A stretch of DNA of 6,202 nt from Fimbriiglobus sp. (GCA_025352585.1 JANXTD010000084.1:1-6202), one strand, 5' to 3'; numbered from the stretch's first letter, positions 1 to 6,158 are shown. Numbers and translations are program-made. The notes: generated by a model not told the origin, from the sequence alone.

Positions 1-38
1 GTCTGTTCTCCGGCGGGGCCGGCTCGATTCCCATTCCG

Positions 39-55
39 CCCGCCGCCGGGGCGGG
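39..55 (-). terminator. GC-rich hairpin directly after the propeller/DUF4214 gene
   Basis: An inverted repeat CCCGCC (39-44) / GGCGGG (50-55) with a 5-base loop sits directly after the stop codon (56-58) of the leftward gene. It would form a stable 6-bp all-GC stem in the transcript. No T-run follows on the minus strand, so it is not a textbook intrinsic terminator. It could slow polymerase or protect the 3' end. The rest of positions 1-38 shows only GCCGGC-type short palindromes and no gene. Confidence 0.3.
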
Positions 56-2896
56 TCACACCTTCCAGCGGGTGCCGGTCCAGAACGCGCGGGTGCGGGC
101 CACGGCCAGGTACTCGGGGCTGGTCAGGATGGCGAGTTCCACGTCGGCCTGCTGGCCGCCCGCCTTCAGGAAGTCGATGAAGCCGCGCACCGACGAGTAG
201 ACGTCGCCGCCCGCCGGGGTCGCGTTGAGCAGCGACGACAAGTTGCTGGGCGTGTTGGGGTAGCGCCGCAACTCGAGGTAGAAGCGCTCCTTGATCGTCG
301 CGAAGGCGTACTCGTCGGAACTCATGACGACCAGCGGCAACTCGCCGCGGTAGTTGGGCCGGTTGGCGTAGTAGGCGAGGTCGTTGGCGTCGGGCTGGCG
401 GCCCGGCCCGAGCAGGTCGGCGTAGGCGGCGAAAATGAAGCCGTTCTGCGTCCCGCCGGCCAGGCGGAAGTACTCGTCGCTGGCGAGGATGCTGGCGATG
501 ACCGACTCGCGGCGCTCGCCGGCGTTGAGTCGCGCGGTGAACCCGGCGACCGACGCGGCGGGCGGCGGCGACGCGCGTCGCAGGTAGCGGGTGAAGTAGC
601 CCTGGACGACCTGCGTGTTGTGCTCCGGCGACCGGACGACCGCGTTGGCGACCCCGGCGTAACTCACCCCCGACTCCATCTGGCCGAGCCAATAAACGGC
701 GTCGGAGACGCCCAGCGGGCGGGCCAGCACGTCCTGGTACAGTGCGCGGAGCCAACTGCCCTCGGGGTGCGTCACGAGGTAGTCACTCGAGGTGCCGGCG
801 AGGCCCTGCGTGAAGAGCCGGCTCAAAACCGTCTCCTCGCGCAGGCCGCGGCGCAAGTCCCACGAGGCGGCCGCGAGGGTGTCGGCGGCGGGCACCGAGT
901 TGCCCAGGCGGTAGGTCGCGTACCAGCCGCGCACCAGGGCCTGCGTGTACTCCGCGGAGAGCAGGAAGCTGATCGCCACGTCGGAGCGCAGCAGCCGGCC
1001 GGCGTTCAGGGCGTTGACCCAGCCGGAGTCCTCGCCGCCGCCGGGGCTGCGGCCGAGGACCGTGCGGTACAGCGACGAGACCCAGGTCTGGTTGGTCGCC
1101 GAGGCCGGTCCGGTGGGGCCGGACTTGTCGAACGCCTCCTGCGACTGGAGCAGCAGCGCCTGGCCCTGGGCGAACGACCGGCCCGTGCCCAGGTAGGCGA
1201 CCCAGTTGTCCACGCCGGCCTGGTCGGCGGTGCGGCCGAGGTACAGCGCGTACCAGCGGCGAACCTCCTTCGAGCGGCCCTCGACGCTCCCGAGAATCGC
1301 GTCGGTGAGCGGGGTCAGGTTGGCCGCGACGCGGAAGGGGTCGCGGAAGGCGGCCACGAGGCCGGCCGCGCCGTTGGCGTCGCGCCCCAGGTAGGTCGCC
1401 AGGCCGTTGACGTAGTTCGTGGCGAACGCGGCCGGCCGCGCCACGGCGTCCGCACTCGCGTCGTGCCGGGCGGACGACCAGGCCGGGGGGGCCGATGTCG
1501 CCGGCAGGTCGAAGAAGCGCAGGTAGCTCGGCGCGAGCGGGGGCCCGCTGTTGCTGAGGCCGTTGGCCAGGAGCGCCAGTTGCGTCGAGCCGTTGCCGCG
1601 GAACTGGCCGACGGCGGGCGAGTTGAGGTACTGCGACGTGACGCCGGGGCCGACGTCGATGTACTCCCAGTTCTGCGCCCCCGTCGCGCCGTCGAAGGCC
1701 CTGGCCCGGACGTTCGAGAGCTGCACCACGTCGAGCCGGCCGTCGCCGGTCACGTCGGCGATGACCGGGGCAGCGAACAGCGAGCCGGGGTAGGCCTGGG
1801 TGCGCCACATCAGCCGGCCGTCGGCGTGGACCGCCTGGAGCGCCCCGGAGTAGTCGCCGATGACGACCTCGAACTGCCCGTCGCCGTCCAGGTCGGCGAC
1901 GGCCGGCGGGCTTGGCGTGCGGGCGTCGTTGCCGCTCGCGGCGGTGGCGTAGGGCCAGCCGGGCAGGTCGTTGCCGTCGGGGTCGAGGCCGTAGACCGCG
2001 TTGCCGGGGAAGCGCACGCCGTTGAGGTCCGTGAAGTTGATGCCGGTGCCGGCGAACACTTCGAGCTTGCCGTCGCCGCGCACGTCGGCGAGGACCGGGG
2101 CCGACTGGCCGATCTGGTCGATGTGCTTGACCCACTTGCGGCGGCCGTCGCCGGTCAGCGCCGTGACGTTGCCGCCGGCGTCGTAGACGGCGTTCTGGCT
2201 GGCGTCGCCGCCGAAGACGACTTCGCTCTTGCCGTCGCGGTCGAGGTCGCCGACCGCCACGCCCGAGAGGACCGTGTCGTCGTTCGAGAACCGCCACATC
2301 AGCGAGCCGTCGGCCCGCAGCGCGGTCACCTGCTGGTTGTAGCCGACCGCAACGACCTCCGGCACGCCGTCCCCGTCGAGGTCCCCCGCGCCGAGGTGGC
2401 CGAGCAGCTTGTTCAGGGAGTTGCCCAGCGGGTAGACTGTGTCCGGCACGTCCACGGTCGAGGGCCAGCCGGGCAGCGCCGCCCCCGTCGCGGCGTTCCA
2501 GCCGAAGACGCGGCCGTCCATGCCGCCGACGAACACCGCCGGGCCGACGCCGGGGATCGTGACCACCAGCGGCGACGTGTGCAGCTCCGGGGCGTTGGCC
2601 CCCGTGTCGAACGTGCGCAGCAGGTTGATCGGCGCGACGCTGCCCGACTTGTACGCGGCGACCTTGCGGTCCCCCGTCACGGTGATCAACTCCTCGCCGG
2701 CCTGCCCGTCGATGTTGGCGAAGACCGGCGACGGCGTGAACGACCCGCCGTCGCTGTAGTCCCAGGTGCTGCCCGCCCCGCTGAGTGCGATCGGCGTGGA
2801 GTTCAGCAGTGTCGGCGCGGCGGGGTTGACGCGCTCGTCGAGGCGCTCGACAGCAAGGCGAGTCCGGCGACCGGCGGGGGGCGTGCGGGGCGGCAT
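56..2896 (-). CDS. FG-GAP/VCBS beta-propeller protein with C-terminal DUF4214 array
   Basis: A 946-residue protein, probably exported, of unknown biological role. Residues about 10-25 carry the Arg-rich RLAVERLDERVNP motif, which resembles the LEPR/LEDR-like N-terminal motif of large planctomycete proteins; there is no classical hydrophobic signal peptide. Residues about 55-445 hold eight FG-GAP-like units. Good Ca-binding loops are DLDGDG 172-177, DLDRDG 217-222, DVRGDG 271-276, DLDGDG 335-340 and DVTGDG 381-386. Degenerate units lie at about 58-75, 108-125 and 428-443. PQQ-like 'ADGSLMWR' strands lie between them, as expected for a 7- or 8-bladed propeller. After a closing W-x(4)-RHD segment (473-479), residues about 494-932 form roughly eight DUF4214 units (patterns like Y-x-x-x-LGR and S-x-EY). 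The open frame extends to a TTG at 2959, but that codon overlaps a TATAAT box, so the ATG at 2896 is preferred. Only a weak GGA precedes it. Function such as surface attachment is inference. Confidence 0.88.
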   Translation of the reverse strand: MPPRTPPAGRRTRLAVERLDERVNPAAPTLLNSTPIALSGAGSTWDYSDGGSFTPSPVFANIDGQAGEELITVTGDRKVAAYKSGSVAPINLLRTFDTGANAPELHTSPLVVTIPGVGPAVFVGGMDGRVFGWNAATGAALPGWPSTVDVPDTVYPLGNSLNKLLGHLGAGDLDGDGVPEVVAVGYNQQVTALRADGSLMWRFSNDDTVLSGVAVGDLDRDGKSEVVFGGDASQNAVYDAGGNVTALTGDGRRKWVKHIDQIGQSAPVLADVRGDGKLEVFAGTGINFTDLNGVRFPGNAVYGLDPDGNDLPGWPYATAASGNDARTPSPPAVADLDGDGQFEVVIGDYSGALQAVHADGRLMWRTQAYPGSLFAAPVIADVTGDGRLDVVQLSNVRARAFDGATGAQNWEYIDVGPGVTSQYLNSPAVGQFRGNGSTQLALLANGLSNSGPPLAPSYLRFFDLPATSAPPAWSSARHDASADAVARPAAFATNYVNGLATYLGRDANGAAGLVAAFRDPFRVAANLTPLTDAILGSVEGRSKEVRRWYALYLGRTADQAGVDNWVAYLGTGRSFAQGQALLLQSQEAFDKSGPTGPASATNQTWVSSLYRTVLGRSPGGGEDSGWVNALNAGRLLRSDVAISFLLSAEYTQALVRGWYATYRLGNSVPAADTLAAASWDLRRGLREETVLSRLFTQGLAGTSSDYLVTHPEGSWLRALYQDVLARPLGVSDAVYWLGQMESGVSYAGVANAVVRSPEHNTQVVQGYFTRYLRRASPPPAASVAGFTARLNAGERRESVIASILASDEYFRLAGGTQNGFIFAAYADLLGPGRQPDANDLAYYANRPNYRGELPLVVMSSDEYAFATIKERFYLELRRYPNTPSNLSSLLNATPAGGDVYSSVRGFIDFLKAGGQQADVELAILTSPEYLAVARTRAFWTGTRWKV

Positions 2897-2958
2897 GGGC
2901 GTCCGATCGGAGTGGCAGAGGAATACGACTGTGACGATGTCTTGATATCGCGCCGGCA

Positions 2959-2987
2959 ATTATAGGTCCAGTTTCCGCGAAGGGAAA
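2959..2987 (-). promoter_or_regulatory. Putative sigma70-like promoter of the propeller/DUF4214 gene
   Basis: Read on the minus strand, a perfect TATAAT occupies 2959-2964. This is conspicuous in such GC-rich DNA. With a 17-bp spacer the -35 hexamer is TTTCCC (2982-2987), a poor 3/6 match to TTGACA, and there is no extended -10. Transcription would start near 2952, giving a leader of about 55 bases before the ATG at 2896. The inverted repeat at 2971-2988 covers the spacer and -35, which suggests the promoter may be factor-controlled (inference). Confidence 0.45.
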
Positions 2988-2988
2988 C
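2971..2988. promoter_or_regulatory. 18-bp inverted repeat over the -35 region (possible operator)
   Basis: GTTTCC (2971-2976) and GGAAAC (2983-2988) are perfect inverted 6-mers with a 6-base centre, GCGAAG. The element lies seven bases upstream of the TATAAT box and overlaps the expected -35 position. It could be a binding site for a dimeric regulator, or an RNA hairpin at the 3' end of the upstream LRR transcript. No T-run follows it. The symmetry is directly visible; the role is inferred. Confidence 0.35.
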
Positions 2989-2990
2989 CG

Positions 2991-3004
2991 CCCGGCGCGC
3001 CGGG
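2991..3004 (-). terminator. 14-bp perfect GC palindrome after the LRR gene
   Basis: CCCGGCGCGCCGGG is a perfect 14-bp palindrome beginning four bases past the stop codon (3009-3011) of the leftward LRR gene. In RNA it folds as a 5-bp stem with a CGCG loop and is followed at once by the second inverted repeat (2971-2988). The pair could act as a transcript end for the LRR gene, although neither is followed by a U-tract, so factor-dependent termination or 3'-end stabilisation is as likely. Confidence 0.35.
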
Positions 3005-3008
3005 AGCG

Positions 3009-3977
3009 TCAGCGTTTCACTTCGCACTTTGGCAGCACCTTGCGGAACGCCGCGACGCCCTCGGCCGTGACCTGCGTGCCGCTCACGTCGAGGCTCGTGA
3101 GCTTGGTCAGCTTGACCAGGTCCAGAAATGCCTCGTCCGTGACTGAGGTTCGCGCCACGGACAGGCTGAAGAGTTTCTTGAGCGGCACCAGCTGTTTCAT
3201 GCCAAGGTCGCCGACTTCGGTGCCGTCGAGCCTCAGGCTGTAAAGCGACTTGAAGGTTCCGAGGACTTTTAGCCCGTCGTCGGTGACCTTGGTACCACTG
3301 AAATTCAGCTGCCCGAAACGCTTGGCGGAGTCGAGCGCTGCCACGTTACGCAAACCGCCATCCGTAACCTCCACGTTACTGACAATGAGCATGACAAGAT
3401 TCGGGAAGGCGTCGAGTTGCTTCAACCCTTCGTCGGTGAGTGCAGCGTTGCCCGCGTGGATGTCTGTCAGCGCCTGGCACGCGGCGAGGTTCTTCAAGCC
3501 CTCGTCGGTCAGGCCACTGAAGGTAAGCGAAGTCAGGCACTTCATCGCTGCCAACTCTAGCAACCCGTCGTCCGTCACGGCGTGGTTCAGGATTATCAAT
3601 GTCTTAACTTTGGGCAGGGCCGCTACGTGCTTCAAGCTGCCGTCCGTAACGGAAGGGCCGATCAGGTTGAGGGTGTGGAGTTTCCGGAACCCCGCCAATT
3701 GTGTGAAGCCATCTTCCGTGACGGCGGTGGACATCAGCATGATAAAGTCCACCGACTCAAACGGGACAATTTCCTTTAGAGTCTCGGCCGTAACACGCTC
3801 CCCGCTAAGGTACAGGCCCCTCACCGGCTTGCCGGGTAACGTCTCGTCGCGAAGGAGAGTCCCGCCGAGTTCCTTGACCCGCGCCACCGCCTTTTCGACC
3901 GCAGCCTCATCGGCCCGGACCGCGGGCGTGCCGAGAACCAAGCAGGTGACGAGTCCGCACAGCAACACTTTCGGCAT
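3009..3977 (-). CDS. Secreted leucine-rich-repeat protein (VTDxGLK type)
   Basis: A 322-residue protein. Residues 1-22 look like a Sec signal peptide (MPK, hydrophobic LLCGLVTCLVLGT, then a cleavage-like AVRA-D site). A short charged segment (about 23-50) precedes eleven tandem leucine-rich repeats (52 to about 316) with the pattern LxxLxxSGTxVTDxGLKxLxxLxx. The unit is 24 residues, except repeat 5 (22 residues, 148-169) and repeat 7 (27 residues, 194-220). The repeat type resembles the cysteine-containing/AMN1-like or bacterial 'internalin-related' LRRs common in planctomycetes. There is no C-terminal anchor; the protein ends KCEVKR and is probably soluble in the periplasm or released. The ATG at 3977 is supported by a GGAG (3985-3988) seven bases upstream. 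Base composition is visibly less GC-rich than in the flanking genes. The protein presumably binds other proteins; its partner and role are unknown. Confidence 0.88.
   Translation of the reverse strand: MPKVLLCGLVTCLVLGTPAVRADEAAVEKAVARVKELGGTLLRDETLPGKPVRGLYLSGERVTAETLKEIVPFESVDFIMLMSTAVTEDGFTQLAGFRKLHTLNLIGPSVTDGSLKHVAALPKVKTLIILNHAVTDDGLLELAAMKCLTSLTFSGLTDEGLKNLAACQALTDIHAGNAALTDEGLKQLDAFPNLVMLIVSNVEVTDGGLRNVAALDSAKRFGQLNFSGTKVTDDGLKVLGTFKSLYSLRLDGTEVGDLGMKQLVPLKKLFSLSVARTSVTDEAFLDLVKLTKLTSLDVSGTQVTAEGVAAFRKVLPKCEVKR
3030..3824 (-). repeat. 72-bp-period tandem coding repeat (LRR array)
   Basis: The eleven LRR units leave a DNA-level period. On the plus strand a CCGTGAC/CGGTGAC-like heptamer (complement of the Val-Thr-Asp codons) recurs at 3065, 3137, 3209, 3281, 3362, 3434, 3506, 3572, 3644, 3716 and 3788. 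Spacing is exactly 72 bp, except one 81-bp and one 66-bp step, which match the 27- and 22-residue units. Units have diverged well beyond identity, so the array is old rather than a recent expansion. Confidence 0.85.
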
Positions 3978-4006
3978 CGGGACGCTCCGTGGGGATTGGC
4001 GGCCCC

Positions 4007-4036
4007 ATGCTACCCGATCGACGGCCGCGCCGCGAA
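4007..4036 (-). promoter_or_regulatory. Weak candidate promoter of the LRR gene
   Basis: On the minus strand TAGCAT (4007-4012) matches 4/6 of a -10 box, with TTCGCG (4031-4036) 18 bp upstream as a poor -35. Transcription would start near 4000, leaving about 23 bases before the ATG at 3977, enough to include the GGAG ribosome site at 3985-3988. It lies back to back with the tatC promoter candidate in the divergent 164-bp region. The matches are weak, so this is a tentative call. Confidence 0.22.
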
Positions 4037-4040
4037 CAAC

Positions 4041-4069
4041 TTGAGTTTCCCGGACTCGTCCGCTAAACT
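4041..4069 (+). promoter_or_regulatory. Candidate sigma70-like promoter of tatC
   Basis: TTGAGT (4041-4046, 4/6 match to TTGACA) and TAAACT (4064-4069, 4/6 match to TATAAT) are separated by exactly 17 bp. This would start transcription near 4076 and give a leader of about 65 bases before tatC. It is the most AT-rich part of the divergent region. The spacing is optimal but both boxes are imperfect, so the call is moderate. Confidence 0.42.
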
Positions 4070-4128
4070 ACCGGCACATCGATCGTCCGGGCACCTTCGC
4101 CGCGGGGTTGGGAATCCCTCACGCCTGC

Positions 4129-4132
4129 GGAG
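4129..4132 (+). promoter_or_regulatory. Shine-Dalgarno site of tatC
   Basis: GGAG lies nine bases before the ATG at 4142. It favours this start over the in-frame ATG at 4208 (Met23, directly before the conserved SFGDHIEELR segment), which has no purine-rich site upstream. Confidence 0.6.
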
Positions 4133-4141
4133 CCGTCCCCC

Positions 4142-5311
4142 ATGTTGCCATCCCTCGCGTCGCTCGACCGCGGCCAGACGCCCGACGACATCTTCGCGCA
4201 TTCGCGCATGTCGTTCGGTGACCACATCGAGGAACTCCGCAAGTACCTGTTGCGCGGCATCTACGGCTTCCTCGTGGTGCTCTTCGGCGGCCTCGTCCTC
4301 GATAACATCGGCAAGGAGACGGGCAACGACTCCCTCGGCATCGGCCGGCCAATGCTCCAGGTCATCGTGGAGCCGGCCGAGTCGCAGGTGCGGGCCTTCT
4401 ACAACCGCCGCTACGAGAAGGCGCTGACCAAACTCGCCGAGAGCCAGTCCGACCCCAAGGAGGTCGCCCGCGTCCAGAAGAAACTCGAGAAGAACGACCT
4501 CGACACCTCGCACCTCGACGACCACGAGCGGGCTGTTTTGCGCGGGGCCCCGGTCGAGATGCCCGTGATCCTGCCGGTGAAGTTCCTTGAGGACCACTTC
4601 GGCATCAAGCCTAAGGATCCCGACGTGAAGGAGATTTCCATCCCGCTGAAGGTCTACCCGGCGCAACTGAACTACCTGAACAACCGCGGCGAGACGCTGC
4701 TGGAGAATCGGCAGTTCATGAAGACGCAGTCCGCCCAGGAGGCGATGGTCGTCTACTTCAAGGTGGCGATCCTGTGCAGCTTCGTCGTGGCCAGCCCGTG
4801 GGTCTTCTTCCAGGCCTGGTCGTTCGTCGCCGCGGGGCTGTACCCGCACGAGCGAGCCTACGTCTACAAGTTCCTCGCCCCGAGTGTGGGCCTGTTCCTC
4901 TCGGGCGTGCTCTTGTGCCAGTTCGTCGTCCTGCCGGGGGCGGTCAAGGCGCTCATCGGCTTCAACAACTGGATCGAACTCGACCCCGACTTGCGGCTCA
5001 ACGAGTGGCTCGGCTTCGCGCTGTTGCTGCCGATCGTCTTCGGGATCTCGTTCCAGACGCCGCTGGTCATGTTCTTCTTCAACCGCCTGGGGACGTTCGG
5101 CTGGAAGGACTACTGGAGCAAGTGGAAGCACGCGATGCTGCTGCTGGCCGTGCTCTCGGCGGTGATCACCCCGACGCCGGACGCGATCACCATGATGTAC
5201 CTCTTCGTGCCGATGTACGCGCTGTACTTCCTGGGCATCGCCGTCTGCTGGGCCTTCCCCCCGCCGCACGAGTCGCCCGACGACGCGGCGACCGACCAAG
5301 TCGCGGTCTGA
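4142..5311 (+). CDS. tatC: Twin-arginine translocase core subunit TatC, with long periplasmic loop
   Basis: TatC is the inner-membrane receptor of the Tat pathway: it binds twin-arginine signal peptides and works with TatA/TatB-type proteins to export folded proteins. At 389 residues it is far longer than E. coli TatC (258). Family hallmarks are visible: cytoplasmic MSFGDHIEELRKYL (23-36), F228 in WSF and E237 in LYPHER (counterparts of E. coli F94 and E103), FGISFQTP (300-307), and ITPTPD (342-347) before the last helix. Predicted membrane segments are about 38-55, 203-224, 244-266, 287-313, 330-346 and 350-370. The extra length lies between segments 1 and 2 (about 56-200), a periplasmic loop with a charged, probably helical stretch at 84-130. 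Position 305 is Gln where E. coli has Glu170. The C-terminus is short, acidic and cytoplasmic. No tatA or tatB lies in the window. Confidence 0.95.
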   Translation: MLPSLASLDRGQTPDDIFAHSRMSFGDHIEELRKYLLRGIYGFLVVLFGGLVLDNIGKETGNDSLGIGRPMLQVIVEPAESQVRAFYNRRYEKALTKLAESQSDPKEVARVQKKLEKNDLDTSHLDDHERAVLRGAPVEMPVILPVKFLEDHFGIKPKDPDVKEISIPLKVYPAQLNYLNNRGETLLENRQFMKTQSAQEAMVVYFKVAILCSFVVASPWVFFQAWSFVAAGLYPHERAYVYKFLAPSVGLFLSGVLLCQFVVLPGAVKALIGFNNWIELDPDLRLNEWLGFALLLPIVFGISFQTPLVMFFFNRLGTFGWKDYWSKWKHAMLLLAVLSAVITPTPDAITMMYLFVPMYALYFLGIAVCWAFPPPHESPDDAATDQVAV

Positions 5312-5341
5312 CCGGCGCGAATGAGGGCGGCGTGGGAAAAA

Positions 5342-5371
5342 GCCGGCCTCGGCCCTTGCTGCGCGGCCGGC
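5342..5371 (+). other. Stem-loop in the tatC-adk spacer
   Basis: The 146-bp spacer 5312-5457 holds no convincing gene. GCCGGCC (5342-5348) and GGCCGGC (5365-5371) form a perfect 7-bp inverted repeat around a 16-base loop. A second short one, TTGCG (5373-5377) / CGCAA (5392-5396), follows. No T-run follows either, so this is not a clear terminator, and tatC and adk could be read as one transcript. A very weak promoter-like pair, TTGCTG (5356-5361) and GAAAAT (5378-5383) with 16 bp between, overlaps the stem-loop and could give adk its own start. Confidence 0.25.
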
Positions 5372-5446
5372 GTTGCGGAAAATGGCCTCTTCGCAAGTGA
5401 TCGGAACTCGCCACGCCCCCACTCCTCCGGGGCGCGGCACGGCGAC

Positions 5447-5450
5447 AGGA
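5447..5450 (+). promoter_or_regulatory. Shine-Dalgarno site of adk
   Basis: AGGA lies seven bases before the ATG at 5458. It places the start directly at the MRLVLVGPPGSGKGT sequence, which is where adenylate kinases normally begin. Confidence 0.6.
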
Positions 5451-5457
5451 CACGTCC

Positions 5458-6129
5458 ATGCGTCTGGTACTCGTGGGGCCGCCGGGCAGCGGCAAGGGGA
5501 CTCAGGCCAAGCGGCTCATCCAGGCGCTGGGGCTCACTTACGTCGGCACCGGCGACATCCTGCGCGAGTCGGTCCGCCAGAAGACGCCCGTCGGCCGCGA
5601 GGCCGAGCCGCTACTGAAGCGCGGGCTGCTGGTGCCCGACGTGATGGTCAACGACATGGTCGCCGACCTGTTCCGCGGCCCGAAGCGTCCGGAGCGCTTC
5701 GTCCTCGACGGCTACCCGCGCACCGAGGCCCAGGCCGTCTCCTTCGACGCCCTGATGCGCCAGGAGTTCTTGAAGCTCGACGCGGTCATTAATCTGGCGA
5801 TCGACGACGAAGAGGTGGTCAGTCGCATCAGCTTCCGCCGCGTCTGTTCGAGTCCGACCTGCGGCGCGCCCTACCACCTCGTGGCCCAGCCGCCGAAGGT
5901 GCCCGGCGTGTGCGACCTGTGCGGCTCGCCGCTGATTTGCCGCGAGGACGACCTCGAAGAGACGGTCCGCCGCCGGCTGGTGGAGTTTCACAAAAGTACC
6001 GACGCGCTGCTGGACCACTACGCCCGGCAAGGCCTGGTGCGCGACATCTCCGCGCTGGCGTCGAGCGAGTCGATCTTCCAGAACATCCTGAAGTCGCTCC
6101 CGCCCGAGCCGGGGCCACGGCTGAGTTAA
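5458..6129 (+). CDS. adk: Adenylate kinase, zinc-LID long form
   Basis: Catalyses the reversible reaction ATP + AMP = 2 ADP in the cytoplasm, balancing adenine nucleotides. The 223-residue length fits the long bacterial form (about 215). Motifs in order: P-loop GPPGSGKGT (7-15, Lys13); AMP-site TGDILR (31-36, Arg36); DGYPRT (84-89, Arg88); LID domain about 120-165 with RISFRR (123-128) and four cysteines C130, C135, C152 and C155, then REDD (162-165) and the Arg-rich VRRRL helix (170-174). The four cysteines fit a structural zinc site, but the first pair is C-x4-C rather than the usual C-x2-C, and the position before the paired arginines is Phe where Gly is usual. The catalytic residues appear intact, so activity is expected. 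The gene lies 146 bp after tatC on the same strand; in many bacteria adk instead follows secY. Confidence 0.96.
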   Translation: MRLVLVGPPGSGKGTQAKRLIQALGLTYVGTGDILRESVRQKTPVGREAEPLLKRGLLVPDVMVNDMVADLFRGPKRPERFVLDGYPRTEAQAVSFDALMRQEFLKLDAVINLAIDDEEVVSRISFRRVCSSPTCGAPYHLVAQPPKVPGVCDLCGSPLICREDDLEETVRRRLVEFHKSTDALLDHYARQGLVRDISALASSESIFQNILKSLPPEPGPRLS

Positions 6130-6158
6130 ATGGCGTGCCGTCGGAGCACAGAATTGGC

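Noticed and set aside
783..2297. A 504-codon minus-strand frame inside the propeller gene
   Set aside because: It is a shifted frame of the same gene, with an Arg/Pro-rich low-complexity product and no motif.
620..2965. A 781-codon open frame on the plus strand, antisense to the propeller/DUF4214 gene
   Set aside because: Its product is rich in Arg, Gly, Ala and Val with no recognisable domain, typical of the antisense frame of a high-GC3 gene. The minus-strand frame has clear FG-GAP and DUF4214 motifs.
3030..3824. Regularly spaced heptamers that might suggest a CRISPR array or satellite
   Set aside because: The 72-bp rhythm is explained by the codons of leucine-rich repeats in one continuous open frame. 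Units are diverged and lack identical repeats with unrelated spacers.
4208..5311. Alternative tatC start at Met23
   Set aside because: No Shine-Dalgarno sequence precedes it, whereas GGAG stands nine bases before the ATG at 4142. Met23 does begin the conserved segment, so it is not fully excluded.
4010..5440. A 476-codon minus-strand frame antisense to tatC
   Set aside because: The product is charged and low in hydrophobic structure with no family resemblance, while the plus strand encodes unmistakable TatC motifs.
5321..5617. A small plus-strand frame in the tatC-adk spacer running into adk
   Set aside because: It has no ribosome site, no recognisable product, and overlaps the well-supported adk start in another frame.
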